Source: Nodosilinea sp. WJT8-NPBG4
GTDB lineage: Bacteria > Cyanobacteriota > Cyanobacteriia > Phormidesmidales > Phormidesmidaceae
Reading direction: 5' to 3'
Assembly (NCBI GenBank): GCA_019359285.1
Contig: JAHHHQ010000067.1
Coordinates: 1 to 63,636 of the forward strand
Length of the DNA stretch: 63,636 nt
A program made the translations under genes and the position numbers. Under the pieces are notes generated by a model. That model did no database searches, had not been told where the DNA came from, and worked only from the letters and a program-made list of their open reading frames with translations. Shown here one piece after another: positions 37,187 through 45,248 of the stretch (positions within the stretch are counted from its first letter, which is position 1; the number at the start of each line of letters is the position of its first letter).

Positions 37187-37930
37187 TCATTGAGCGAGAG
37201 GTGAGCAGACAACCGTATCGCGCCCTTTCGCCTTTGCTTGGTACAACGCTTGATCAGCTTGACGGATGATATCTCGAGCTGATTGACCAACCTTTGGAAT
37301 CTGACTAGCAATGCCCAGGCTAATCGTGACGTAGGGATGATCTATTTGCATACACTTGTTAGGAATCTGCAAATTTTTAACGGTTTCTCGAATTTCTTCG
37401 GCAATTTTGACTGCCCCAACTAGATCTGTGTCTGGCAAAACTACGGCAAACTCTTCTCCACCATAACGAGCTAGAACATCTGAGGAACGCTTGAGGACAA
37501 GTTGAGCCGCCCGCGTAATATCGATCAGGCATTGGTCGCCTGCCAGATGTCCATAGCAATCGTTATAGATTTTGAAATAGTCAATATCAAATAAAATTAA
37601 AGATAGATATTTCTCAGTTCGCAGCAATCGTTTCCATTCACTTCTTAGGGACTTATCAAAAAAGCGGCGATTCGAAATTTGCGTCAATGAGTCGAGATTA
37701 CTTAACTCTTCTAATTTTTCATTGGCCTGCTTAAGGGCTTGAAGCGCCTGGTCTAGTTGTTCAGCCTTAGAATCAGCTTGAGCCAGCAGATCAGCATGAC
37801 GTAGCGCAACGCTAAATTGAGCCGCCAGCTGTTTGATAAAGGTAATTTCAGCTGAGTTCCAAACGCGGGGGCGATCGCACTGATGAACGCAAAGCAATCC
37901 CCACAGGTCACCGCTTTTCATAACAGGCAC
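37187..37930 (-). CDS. GGDEF diguanylate cyclase, 3' part of a frameshift-split gene
   Basis: The 247-residue fragment starts inside a GAF domain (PVMKSGDLWGLLCVHQCDRP, residues 2-21), then a coiled coil, then a full GGDEF domain: DSLTQISNRRFFDKS, FDIDYFKIYND and the active-site ARYGGEEF. An RSSD inhibitory I-site lies five residues before GGEEF. It would make cyclic di-GMP. The upstream frame ends in a GAF domain missing exactly this C-terminal half; one added base near 37940 would join the two into a ~600-residue protein. It is either a recent mutant or a sequencing error; as read, the cyclase lacks its sensors and own start. Confidence 0.8.
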   Translation of the reverse strand: MPVMKSGDLWGLLCVHQCDRPRVWNSAEITFIKQLAAQFSVALRHADLLAQADSKAEQLDQALQALKQANEKLEELSNLDSLTQISNRRFFDKSLRSEWKRLLRTEKYLSLILFDIDYFKIYNDCYGHLAGDQCLIDITRAAQLVLKRSSDVLARYGGEEFAVVLPDTDLVGAVKIAEEIRETVKNLQIPNKCMQIDHPYVTISLGIASQIPKVGQSARDIIRQADQALYQAKAKGRDTVVCSPLAQ

Positions 37931-37954
37931 AACAACTTGTGCCTGTTATGAAAA
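37915..37954. repeat. Perfect 18-bp inverted repeat at the frameshift
   Basis: The arms TTTTCATAACAGGCACAA (37915-37932) and TTGTGCCTGTTATGAAAA (37937-37954) are perfect complements with a CAAC loop. The repeat lies within the second GAF domain and exactly spans the frame break between the two gene fragments. Both arms are coding sequence, which is unusual. Confidence 0.92.
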
Positions 37955-38982
37955 CTTTCCAGCAGTTCTACATGACACTGATTTAGTCCAGCCTCGGAGA
38001 GATCTGATATGACCTGCATCTGTCCCTGTTGATACCGGGCCGCATATTGACTGCCAAAACAGTGATCGCTCACTTTAGTCGCGATCGCCGAATCGTATTC
38101 TGGCAATACATTCTCGGCGACAAACTCTCCAGAATTGTATTGAGAATCGATATCGAATTGAAAGATAGCAACTCGGTCGGTGTGTAGAGCTTTGCGAACC
38201 TCACGAGCTGTTGTCTTAAACAGCGTGTTTAGATCAAGCGACTCACGAATATCAGCAATCAGTTTAAGCAAAATCCCTTGTTGCTGATTGAGCAATCGCA
38301 AATCTTCAGCCTCGCGCTCGATTTTCGCCATTAATTCGGCTTGTTTCACCGCAAATCCGAGTTGATTTGCTACTTGTGACAAAAACTGGATTTCTTGATG
38401 TTGCCATTGATAGGGTTGCGAATGTTGGTAAGCAGCTAGTACACCCCACAGTTTTTGTCCAATGAAAATAGGCGCTGTAGCATAGGCACGAATGTGAAAC
38501 TGCTCCAAAATTTCTATGTGAAATTGCGACAGATCTTCAGCATAAATATCAGAAACTACTAGGCACTTATTGGAGCGATATCGACCTCCCTGATGCTCTT
38601 GCAGATATGAATCATTCCAAACAGTATTCTGCCCTAGCGTGCCAAAATCACAGCCTAGTTCAGCAAATTCAAAGTCCTCAACGAATTCTCCTCCCCAATC
38701 ATCAAAAAAACGATAAACGGCCATGCGTTCAATTCGCAGCAGCTTACAGGTTTCTTTGGTGGTAGTGCGAAAAATCATGCCCACATCCAAGGATGCTCGA
38801 ATTTTGCTAACCACTCGGTAAAGCGCTTTTTCCTGAGCATCAATAGTTTCGAGCTGATAGCACTTATCTTGTAGCTGAGCCTCTAACTGAGCGATAGTTG
38901 GAGTGTGACCCACCCGGCAAGCGAAGTTAGCAATTAACTTTGCCAGCCGATTTAAGGAAGCCCAAAACTTTCTGTGGAACAT
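37918..38982 (-). CDS. GAF-GAF sensor, 5' part of a frameshift-split diguanylate cyclase gene
   Basis: A 354-residue fragment. After a short N terminus and coiled coil (about 30-60), GAF 1 (about 60-210) has LLRIERMAVYRFFDDWGGEF and ends HIRAYATAPIFIGQKLWGVL, a phytochrome-like GAF pattern. GAF 2 begins near 235 (IADIRESLDLNTLFKTTARE) and breaks off after ELLESFHN, where the reading frame is lost. The missing half is found in the next frame at 37187-37930. Its ATG at 38982 is a normal start. GAF 1 lacks an obvious bilin-binding Cys, so a small ligand or a bilin remain equally open. Confidence 0.8.
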   Translation of the reverse strand: MFHRKFWASLNRLAKLIANFACRVGHTPTIAQLEAQLQDKCYQLETIDAQEKALYRVVSKIRASLDVGMIFRTTTKETCKLLRIERMAVYRFFDDWGGEFVEDFEFAELGCDFGTLGQNTVWNDSYLQEHQGGRYRSNKCLVVSDIYAEDLSQFHIEILEQFHIRAYATAPIFIGQKLWGVLAAYQHSQPYQWQHQEIQFLSQVANQLGFAVKQAELMAKIEREAEDLRLLNQQQGILLKLIADIRESLDLNTLFKTTAREVRKALHTDRVAIFQFDIDSQYNSGEFVAENVLPEYDSAIATKVSDHCFGSQYAARYQQGQMQVISDLSEAGLNQCHVELLESFHNRHKLLCLL

Positions 38983-39377
38983 AGTGTCGAAGATCAGTAC
39001 TTACAAGAGCTGTGGAGGGATGATGGCTTGTGTTATTAGCAGCACGAGAGACTGCCTGCACCATAAAGAGCGGCTCTATAAGAGGTAACGTATTGCACCT
39101 TACATTACCCCTCATACGTAATTTTGCCCCCTAGACTTTCATATCATCTCTTTTGACAAGTAAAGTTCTGTGTCCTGTGGTGAAGTCTTGTAGACAAGTT
39201 AATGTTTCTAGATAAAAACAGGCAGCACAAAGATGCTTAAATCCAGCTGTTTTGTTAGCTAGAACGATAGGAACCTGAAACATCATAGGCTCTCTCAAAG
39301 GTGGCCGTAGGCAATCGCGAGTTTGTGTAGATCGTAGCGCTGGTGCACGGCCCCGACAGCAATTGGGCAGGTAATGG
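38983..39377. other. Gap upstream of the GAF gene
   Basis: This 395-nt interval separates the split cyclase from the YaiI-like gene, all on the minus strand. It should hold the promoter of the cyclase. No frame, hairpin or repeat is evident. Confidence 0.35.
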
Positions 39378-39827
39378 TTACTTTGTATGCTTGGTCAAAA
39401 AGCGATCGAGCTGGTTGGCAAATGCTGCCGTATCTCGTTGGCTAAATGGAGGAGGTCCGCCGGTTTCTACCCCACCGCTGCGAAGCTCTGTTAAGAAATT
39501 TCGCATAGATAGGCGCTCTCGGATATTGCCGCGATCGTAAAATTCGCCCCGGGGGTTGAGAGCATAGGCGCCCTTCTCAATGGCTTCAGCTGCTAGGGGA
39601 ATATCGGCTGTGATCACCAAATCGCCAGATTGTAAGTGCTGCACAATGTAGCTGTCGGCTACGTCTAAACCCGATCGCACCAGTACGGCATCAATGTAGG
39701 AAGAACCGGGAATTTGTAGTTCTTGATTTGCGACTAGGGTAGTCTTAATCTCAACCCGTTTGGCAGCCCGAAACAGGATCTCTTTAATCACATTGGGGCA
39801 GGCGTCGGCATCAACCCATATCTGCAT
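39378..39827 (-). CDS. YaiI/YqxD (UPF0178) family protein
   Basis: A 149-residue cytoplasmic protein. The N terminus MQIWVDADACPNVIKEILFR and the later DSYIVQHLQSGDLVITADIP (about 58-77) are the family signature and resemble a PIN/NYN-type nuclease fold, with Asp6 and Asp8 as possible metal ligands. RGEFYDRGNIRERLSMRNF follows. It ends SQRDTAAFANQLDRF as in homologues. Biochemical role is unproven; an RNA-linked function is often suggested from the fold. Standalone minus-strand gene. Confidence 0.9.
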   Translation of the reverse strand: MQIWVDADACPNVIKEILFRAAKRVEIKTTLVANQELQIPGSSYIDAVLVRSGLDVADSYIVQHLQSGDLVITADIPLAAEAIEKGAYALNPRGEFYDRGNIRERLSMRNFLTELRSGGVETGGPPPFSQRDTAAFANQLDRFLTKHTK

Positions 39828-39880
39828 AATCAGTGCTAGTGCCTATATTTTTGGACAACTCCGACAGTTGAATCAATTAT

Positions 39881-40288
39881 TCATTCACCGATGCGCGATC
39901 GCAGATTTTCCACTGACTCTAACCAAGCCTCGTAATCGCCGCTATCTTGCCATAGTTCTAACATCTCTGAGTCTGCGCTCAAAATGCGATCAATGGCTGC
40001 TCGCGCCCACACCAGTAGTTCGGGCTCCATCTGCACATTGGCCTGCGCGACCCAAGCGTCAACTGGTTCGGTATAGGCGTTGCGATCGCCCCAGTTGCCG
40101 TTGAGCCGTGCAATCACCTCAATTGCGGCTAATGCGATCGCCGCATCCGGCGCGTCTAGATAATCGTTCTCAGCTAACGCCCCATCAATAGCCGCTTCAA
40201 CCAGCGACAGATCGTTAGATTCTGCTAGCTCAAAGGCCCAATCGGCGGCGTCATCATTGCCAAAGGCGTCCATTGACCAAGTTCCCAT
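39881..40288 (-). CDS. DUF4259 family protein
   Basis: With the ATG at 40288, preceded by GGAG 6 nt upstream, the protein has 135 residues beginning MGTWSMDAFGNDDAADWAFE, the hallmark of DUF4259. It is acidic and alpha-helical: AAIALAAIEVIARLNGNW (about 57-74) and ELLVWARAAIDRILS (about 91-105). No membrane segment or catalytic motif is seen. DUF4259 proteins occur in many bacteria without a known role. It lies 53 nt from the YaiI-like gene, in the same direction. Confidence 0.85.
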   Translation of the reverse strand: MGTWSMDAFGNDDAADWAFELAESNDLSLVEAAIDGALAENDYLDAPDAAIALAAIEVIARLNGNWGDRNAYTEPVDAWVAQANVQMEPELLVWARAAIDRILSADSEMLELWQDSGDYEAWLESVENLRSRIGE

Positions 40289-40435
40289 TTCACACTCCAG
40301 ACAGCCATTCAACGACCAATCACCCGATCATAAAACGAATGCTTGGGGTAATTGCTTGCACTCTAATACCACCGCGTTGGGGAGTAGAGTGCCAGCAACG
40401 ATCGCATCGATGCCGGCTCCCGGCTGCGGGGTCAA

Positions 40436-40479
40436 ATAGAAAATTCTTGAGGACGCAGCACGCTACGCCCTCAAGAATT
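40436..40479 (-). terminator. Terminator of the 40521-41381 gene
   Basis: AATTCTTGAGG (40442-40452) and CCTCAAGAATT (40469-40479) pair perfectly over 11 bp with a 16-nt loop. Read on the minus strand the stem is followed by TTCTATTT. It lies 42 nt past the stop of the secreted protein gene. Confidence 0.75.
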
Positions 40480-40520
40480 GGCGAAATCAGACGGACTGCC
40501 GCCGTTCTCGACTCAGCAGG

Positions 40521-41381
40521 TTATTGGGCCTCGGCCGTCAGCTCGCTCCACGCCTGCACTACAGCTTGGAGCGCAGGTGGGGCATCATCGATGGCCAAGT
40601 CAATATAGGTGGTTTCATATTGCATGGCCGACAGCTGCACCGTGGGGTAATCGGCAAAGGCAGCACTGGTGATATACCGCAGGCGATTGAGGTTAGGAAA
40701 GCGCTGGTCTTCTAAAACCTGTTCAAAGGCGGCTACTTGCTCTGCCGAGAGTTGCCGTTCTGACACAACCTTGCCGTTCTCTTTGCGCAAGAGTCGGCCG
40801 TCGGTTAGCAACACGGTCTCAGATTGGGCACCAGTTAAGCTCCCCGATTCGACTGAGCGAAAGATGTGCGCTTCGGGCTCTGCTTCCGGCTCCGCCATCA
40901 CTGGAGGAATAAAGTCGGGAATGAGACCGTTGCGGCTAATTGCCGTGGGGTTTTGCACCATTTCTCGGCCATCTTGGCGGGCATGATAGACCCAACTTTG
41001 ATCGCCATCGGTAACGACAAGGCGCAGACCCGAAATAGCAATCATGGTGCAGAGCTGGTCGGGTGCATAAATGCCCATGCAGCCATCCCAGGTAGCGGCT
41101 TCGGCGGCGGCAATGCGCAGGTCAGAGATGGGGCTATCGACCTCGGCGGCAACGGTTCGTAAGATGCGGCGGCTCACCGGTCGGGGAACCAAGTTTTCAA
41201 CCGTTGCCACTTCCCAGTTGCCTGGGCGAGGCTCTGGTTGAGCGGGTCGGGGGTCACTCCCCAGAAGCTCGCCAGGCCCTAAGCCGGGGCCGCTGCAGGC
41301 CGCTGCCATGCCTTGGATTGCGATTGTACCCACGGCCAGCAGGGCAAATAGGGTTTTAGTTTGAAGAGGTAAGGGAGCCAT
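40521..41381 (-). CDS. Secreted protein of unknown function
   Basis: From the ATG at 41381 the product has 286 residues. A signal sequence covers about 1-26 (TKTLFALLAVGTIAIQGMAA), ending near AACSGPG, which could be a weak lipobox. Residues 35-130 include VSRRILRTVAAEVDSPISDL and WDGCMGIYAPDQLCTMIAIS with two Cys that may form a disulphide. The C-terminal half has TVLLTDGRLLRKENGKV and a helical LSAEQVAAFEQVLEDQRFPN. The pattern resembles hypothetical periplasmic proteins found only in cyanobacteria. No enzyme motif is visible. It is monocistronic: a terminator follows. Confidence 0.72.
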   Translation of the reverse strand: MAPLPLQTKTLFALLAVGTIAIQGMAAACSGPGLGPGELLGSDPRPAQPEPRPGNWEVATVENLVPRPVSRRILRTVAAEVDSPISDLRIAAAEAATWDGCMGIYAPDQLCTMIAISGLRLVVTDGDQSWVYHARQDGREMVQNPTAISRNGLIPDFIPPVMAEPEAEPEAHIFRSVESGSLTGAQSETVLLTDGRLLRKENGKVVSERQLSAEQVAAFEQVLEDQRFPNLNRLRYITSAAFADYPTVQLSAMQYETTYIDLAIDDAPPALQAVVQAWSELTAEAQ

Positions 41382-41805
41382 AATCTCAACACTGTTTTGC
41401 TTTGCTCCATTACCATAGCCAGCCATTCAGAGCTGCGAAGCATCGTTACAAAATCGGTTACAGGATGGGCTGTAAACAAGCCAACGAGTTGGTCACTGTG
41501 AGGGGTAGGAAGGGCCGCAGTGGGGGCGGTGCTTGAGCAGCAACTTATAGCAAAAGACAAAAAGAGAAGAGCGCAAAGTGAAAAACTACTCGATGGGCTA
41601 GAGTTCTTGACGTTTGAACCGTCCTAGGCTTCACCTGCTATAGGCAAAAAAAATGCCCCTTAGGAGGGGCGTGGGCGCTGACAGCTTTTAGACGGTTGAT
41701 TATAGTCAGCCAATCTTAGCGTCAGCGCGCTGCCCTACTGAGGAGGGCTTCTTATCGTGAGCAGTGCGTCACGTTGAGCGATCGCACACCTTACAACTAT
41801 GGCTA
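41382..41805. other. Gap between two minus-strand genes
   Basis: The 424-nt interval holds the terminator at 41646-41670 and a second inverted repeat, GCGCTGAC (41675-41682) with GTCAGCGC (41721-41728). Longer minus-strand frames here have no family features and are not called. Confidence 0.4.
41646..41670 (-). terminator. Terminator of the DUF2267 gene
   Basis: Read on the minus strand, GCCCCT and AGGGGC pair around a 4-nt loop (41655-41670) and are followed by A and eight T. It lies 136 nt beyond the stop of the DUF2267 gene. Confidence 0.75.
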
Positions 41806-42681
41806 CTAGGCTGCTTGCCAAATTTCGCGCACTTTACCTTCTGGTAGCCACTCGGCGACTGCTTGAATGCGCTCCTGAGACAGTTCATCTTTAGTGGCTG
41901 AAAATACGGCGGAGACAACAATTTCTGCGTTTACTGTCTTCGGCACGCCTGCTTCGTTATCCACCCGTGTCAAAAACAGCTTAGAGTCGATACCCAGAGG
42001 TGCTGGCCCTTTGAGGGGCGGACGAATGCGGCTCAAAAAACCGACAATGGGGTTTCTGTCTTTCCAAAGGTCAGACACTTCCATTTGCAAGGCTTTTTCG
42101 TCAGTTGGCAGCGCATCATTATGCAGCTCTTCCGCCACGCGATCGGCCTCAGCCGTGGACATCACGTCCCGCATAACCCGAAAGACCGTTTCGGCAATGT
42201 CGCGAGCGTCGTAGATATCAGGCAGACCACCCTTAATTTTGACTTTTTCTAAGAAGGGCGAGTGCTCATTGAGCAACGGCACCGCTGGCCCTTTGTCGAG
42301 GTCCTTGGGTGGGTTTTGCTCCATGTCTTTCAGCATGCTCTGGCCCTTTTCAGTCAACGTAGCTCGCTTAAACTCAATCAGGTGAGGTAGAGGACCGTCT
42401 GCAGCACCATAGGTATTGGCCACGCGAAAGCCTACCTCGTCTGGGTCTACTACACTGGGCACGTCTTCCTGGTTGCCATAGGCATTGCCGCTAAATTCAG
42501 CTTTGATGTACTGCCTCTGGTTCAGATAGTCTAGGTGACCTAATAGATCAGACTCGGTCAACCCTAGACCGGTGAAGTCGGTGGAAGAAAAATCAATGTC
42601 GCCTTGCTGGTTTTCCTGATTGAACTGGTTAATTTTGTCGAGGATGATAAATACCACATCGTCTCGAATAGAAATTGGCAT
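41806..42681 (-). CDS. Winged-helix plus DUF2267 protein
   Basis: A 291-residue cytoplasmic protein. AAGGAGG lies 5 nt before the ATG, a strong ribosome-binding site. Residues 1-120 look like a winged-helix fold: DDVVFIILDKINQFNQENQQ, GLTESDLLGHLDYLNQRQYI and FKRATLTEKGQSMLKDME. Residues 145-291 form a DUF2267 domain of two halves, the first containing DIYDARDIAETVFRVMRDVM and the second VNAEIVVSAVFSATKDELSQ. DUF2267 proteins are linked to stress and gas-vesicle-type contexts but have no assigned function. The fusion of the two is unusual. It is preceded by the 96-residue gene on the same strand. Confidence 0.75.
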   Translation of the reverse strand: MPISIRDDVVFIILDKINQFNQENQQGDIDFSSTDFTGLGLTESDLLGHLDYLNQRQYIKAEFSGNAYGNQEDVPSVVDPDEVGFRVANTYGAADGPLPHLIEFKRATLTEKGQSMLKDMEQNPPKDLDKGPAVPLLNEHSPFLEKVKIKGGLPDIYDARDIAETVFRVMRDVMSTAEADRVAEELHNDALPTDEKALQMEVSDLWKDRNPIVGFLSRIRPPLKGPAPLGIDSKLFLTRVDNEAGVPKTVNAEIVVSAVFSATKDELSQERIQAVAEWLPEGKVREIWQAA

Positions 42682-42743
42682 AGTGCCTCCTTAGTAAACG
42701 TAGAAATCCATTGGGTAGCATGGCTACCCATGTAGACGGAGTG

Positions 42744-43034
42744 CTATTCTTCGACGTACATGGGGGGCTCAATAGGAAAGTTATCAATCCTGCCAGATTC
42801 ATCAATTACGAAGCCATGGGAAGTAGGTAGAGTCCCTTCTTCCTGGGCAGCGTAGGCTGCTATTTGCTGCCGATTTTTTTCCACATCGACATTAGACGGA
42901 ATTACTTCATCGGCGGGGTTGACGTTGGTCGACTGAGCCGTTTGCACAGCCCACTGATTACCAGGAGCCCCGCGGCCCGGTTCAGCCTCTTTAGGATTGC
43001 CAACTTGATTAGGACGGGAGTCTTTGTCAGTCAT
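42744..43034 (-). CDS. Small hydrophilic protein of unknown function
   Basis: A 96-residue acidic, disorder-prone protein starting MTDKDSRPNQVGNPKEAEPG; an upstream in-frame ATG at 43070 would add twelve residues with two Cys. The middle has AQSTNVNPADEVIPSNVDVE, and the C terminus SHGFVIDESGRIDNFPIEPP is the most ordered part. No domain is recognised. It lies 62 nt upstream of the DUF2267 gene and may be co-transcribed with it. Composition is like small stress-induced proteins, but that is only an impression. Confidence 0.6.
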   Translation of the reverse strand: MTDKDSRPNQVGNPKEAEPGRGAPGNQWAVQTAQSTNVNPADEVIPSNVDVEKNRQQIAAYAAQEEGTLPTSHGFVIDESGRIDNFPIEPPMYVEE

Positions 43035-43377
43035 AGTATTTAAGTGATGATTACAGCTGTCGCAGGGCAAAGACCTGTCATGATTAGCTGCGATCGCTCG
43101 ATCTAAACAACTGCGACATTTCTAAAGAGATGTTAACGTGGCTGTCATAAAGCCCAGTACTGTCATTAGGAGCAGATCACAATCTGGCCAACGTCATCCT
43201 TTAGCAAGATTGTGATCTGCGATCGCGCTCAGCGCTGCAAACAATACCTCGAAAAAGCACAGCAAGCTTAAATCGGTAGCTATTACTTTGAAGCAGTATT
43301 TTCAAAACTAGCCAGATTGGTTTTAGGCAAGGCCTATCCCAAGGATTCACCTGCGCTATTGATTAAAATTTTGCCTT
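43035..43377. other. Gap downstream of the rhodopsin gene
   Basis: The 343-nt interval carries the 14-bp inverted repeat listed at 43172-43220. The rest has no frame or obvious terminator for the rhodopsin gene. Confidence 0.4.
43172..43220. repeat. 14-bp inverted repeat with TGTGATCT core
   Basis: GCAGATCACAATCT (43172-43185) and AGATTGTGATCTGC (43207-43220) are perfect complements with a 21-nt spacer. No T run follows on either strand, so it is not an ordinary terminator. Each arm contains TGTGATCT, also found in the CRP-like site at 45575. Confidence 0.85.
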
Positions 43378-44085
43378 TCACCGCAGCGAAGCCGTAGGCT
43401 CTAAATCGCTCGTAGCAGCGCCAATATGCTCAATTTTGCTATAGGTGCTGAGCGAGAGCAGGCCAAAGCCAACCTTAGACGATATGTCTAAGATCGTATA
43501 GAACATGGTTTCAAAATCTTGGCCAATGGCATCAATACCAGTAGGGGCTAAAATCCAAACGATCGGGTAAGCCGTCCAGAGAATTAGATGAATAGCGACT
43601 AGCTGTCCGAAGGCCTTCTTGGTGCGGGGGCGATTGCGCTCGGCCTCGTGCCTGAAGGGTACTAGCAGAAGATAAATGGCAGCCAAGTACGCCGCACAGC
43701 TGACGACATACCAAATGTAGTTGATGGGGTCAGGGGAGAGGGCTCCCGCCAGCCCAGTCGCAATCATAAAAGCGTTGGTTCCTAGCAGACTGCCGGTCAG
43801 CGTCAGGCTAGTGTGGCCCAAAAAGGCAAAGATCAGCAGCAGCAGCGGTGTGGATAGTGACCAGGTAATGTAGCGCACCCAAACCGTGGGGCGATCGTTG
43901 AGCATGAGCTGCCCCTGGCCCAGAGCCATAGCTAGATACAAAGCACTAGCAATTAAGCAGATAAAGAAGCTGAGGGTATATAACTTTCTCCAGCCTTCGG
44001 TCTTAGCGCTGTGGGCACCAAAGCCAAAGAATGCAGCGCCCAGCGCCATGGAACCTACTCCAATCCAAAGCCATGTTTGAGCCAT
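43378..44085 (-). CDS. Microbial rhodopsin, probable light-driven anion pump
   Basis: A 235-residue seven-helix retinal protein. The retinal Lys is K204 and the counter-ion Asp is D200 in TILDISSKVGFGLL; helix C reads WVRYITWSLSTPLLLLI. Against bacteriorhodopsin, R71 equals Arg82, T74 replaces Asp85, S78 replaces Thr89 and I85 replaces Asp96: a Thr-Ser-Ile triad. Loss of the proton acceptor at 85 predicts an inward chloride (or similar anion) pump. Cyanobacterial chloride pumps I know of have Thr-Ser-Asp, so the Ile is unusual. E192 keeps the position of Glu204. No retinal-making oxygenase is next to it. It stands alone on the minus strand, next to a second HD gene. Confidence 0.9.
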   Translation of the reverse strand: MAQTWLWIGVGSMALGAAFFGFGAHSAKTEGWRKLYTLSFFICLIASALYLAMALGQGQLMLNDRPTVWVRYITWSLSTPLLLLIFAFLGHTSLTLTGSLLGTNAFMIATGLAGALSPDPINYIWYVVSCAAYLAAIYLLLVPFRHEAERNRPRTKKAFGQLVAIHLILWTAYPIVWILAPTGIDAIGQDFETMFYTILDISSKVGFGLLSLSTYSKIEHIGAATSDLEPTASLR

Positions 44086-44327
44086 GTAGTTGCGATCGCC
44101 CTGATCAAGTCGCTAATACTGTCTCAGAACAACCGTCCGAGCGGTATGGTTCTATAGATAGATTTTTCTCTACCCAAGGCATAATTGCAGGGTGTTTGAG
44201 TTAAATGGCAGATAGTAGAGGGTTACATTCAAATTCAGCACAAATGCGTGTTTTCTTACCAGGCTAATGTCACTAGTGCAGGTTTGCCTTGGGCAATTGC
44301 GGAGGCGAACGGAAAACGATCCTAGGC

Positions 44328-45248
44328 CTACAAGCCATATCCGAGATTATCGGTGAGGCAAAAGGGTAAAACCTTTTGGTCAGCGGCCTGCTGTTTGAAA
44401 CCCGCTGAGGCTGTCTCAGACAACGACTGCTCTAGCTCCACCAAATACACGTTGGTAAAGAGGCGAGCAATGACCTCGCGCCCCTGAGCCGTCACAGCTA
44501 AGTACCTCAGCGCTGCCTGAATAAATGGATACACCACGTACCAATAAAAGTGGGGATAGTTAGCCCGCAAATCGGCCACAGACTCATATCCCAACGCAGT
44601 ATTCGTTCCTGTTTCTGCAAACTCGCAGAATAGAGAAGAGAGCTTCTTTAAGTAGTCTGGATCGCTCAACTGCCCCAGCAGATCAGCGGCCCGGCATAGC
44701 CCCGGCAGATCGTTGGTGGTCTGGTATTTAGCCTCGGGCGGCACAGGAAACCGAGTGTGTTCAATGCAATCTACAACAACATCAACATCAACTAGGGGTT
44801 GTGCTGCCAGACGAAGGCGGACAAACCTCTGCCCTCGGCTCACGTGGTAGGGGGTCAAACTAGCATCGGTTGAGCGAGATGACAGCGCTACCCAATCGTC
44901 TCCCTGCCCGGTGACAAACTGGTTGATAGCACCATCGTCGCCAGGGCAAATACCTTTTACATAGCCAATGTCATGGCATAGCAGGGCCACCATAGCATTG
45001 AGCCAGTCTTGGGGAGTTAGGTCGTGGTGTTGTAGATAGCGCCCTTCTAAGATCGTTTGCCCCACCAGCATCACTTGCAGGGTGTGATCAGCGTTGTGAT
45101 AAGGAGCATCAGTGCCTTGCAGGTGGGGAATAACCTCGTTGGCCAGGGTTGCAAACGACTGCCAGTAGCTCAGTGCCGTACAGCCAAACATGGTGCTGTA
45201 GCTCTTCCAAAGCCGGCCTTCTATAGACTTAAAAAGATTTTGTGACAT
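44328..45248 (-). CDS. HD-domain phosphohydrolase, paralogue 2
   Basis: The ATG at 45248 is preceded by GGAGGGA at ideal spacing, so it is preferred to the upstream ATG at 45269. The 306-residue protein has the same architecture as the gene at 35525-36373: YHNADHT with His51 and His55, CHDIGYVKG with His92-Asp93, ASLTPYHVSRGQRFV, and a C-terminal half with CRAADLLGQLSDPDYLKKLS and LRANYPHFYWYVVYPFIQAA. The two are clear paralogues. It diverges from the HTH gene and sits just upstream of the rhodopsin, in the same direction. The substrate is unknown. Confidence 0.83.
   Translation of the reverse strand: MSQNLFKSIEGRLWKSYSTMFGCTALSYWQSFATLANEVIPHLQGTDAPYHNADHTLQVMLVGQTILEGRYLQHHDLTPQDWLNAMVALLCHDIGYVKGICPGDDGAINQFVTGQGDDWVALSSRSTDASLTPYHVSRGQRFVRLRLAAQPLVDVDVVVDCIEHTRFPVPPEAKYQTTNDLPGLCRAADLLGQLSDPDYLKKLSSLFCEFAETGTNTALGYESVADLRANYPHFYWYVVYPFIQAALRYLAVTAQGREVIARLFTNVYLVELEQSLSETASAGFKQQAADQKVLPFCLTDNLGYGL

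Noticed and set aside
41279..41560. Minus-strand frame upstream of the secreted protein
   Set aside because: Shadow overlapping the signal region of the true gene in another frame.
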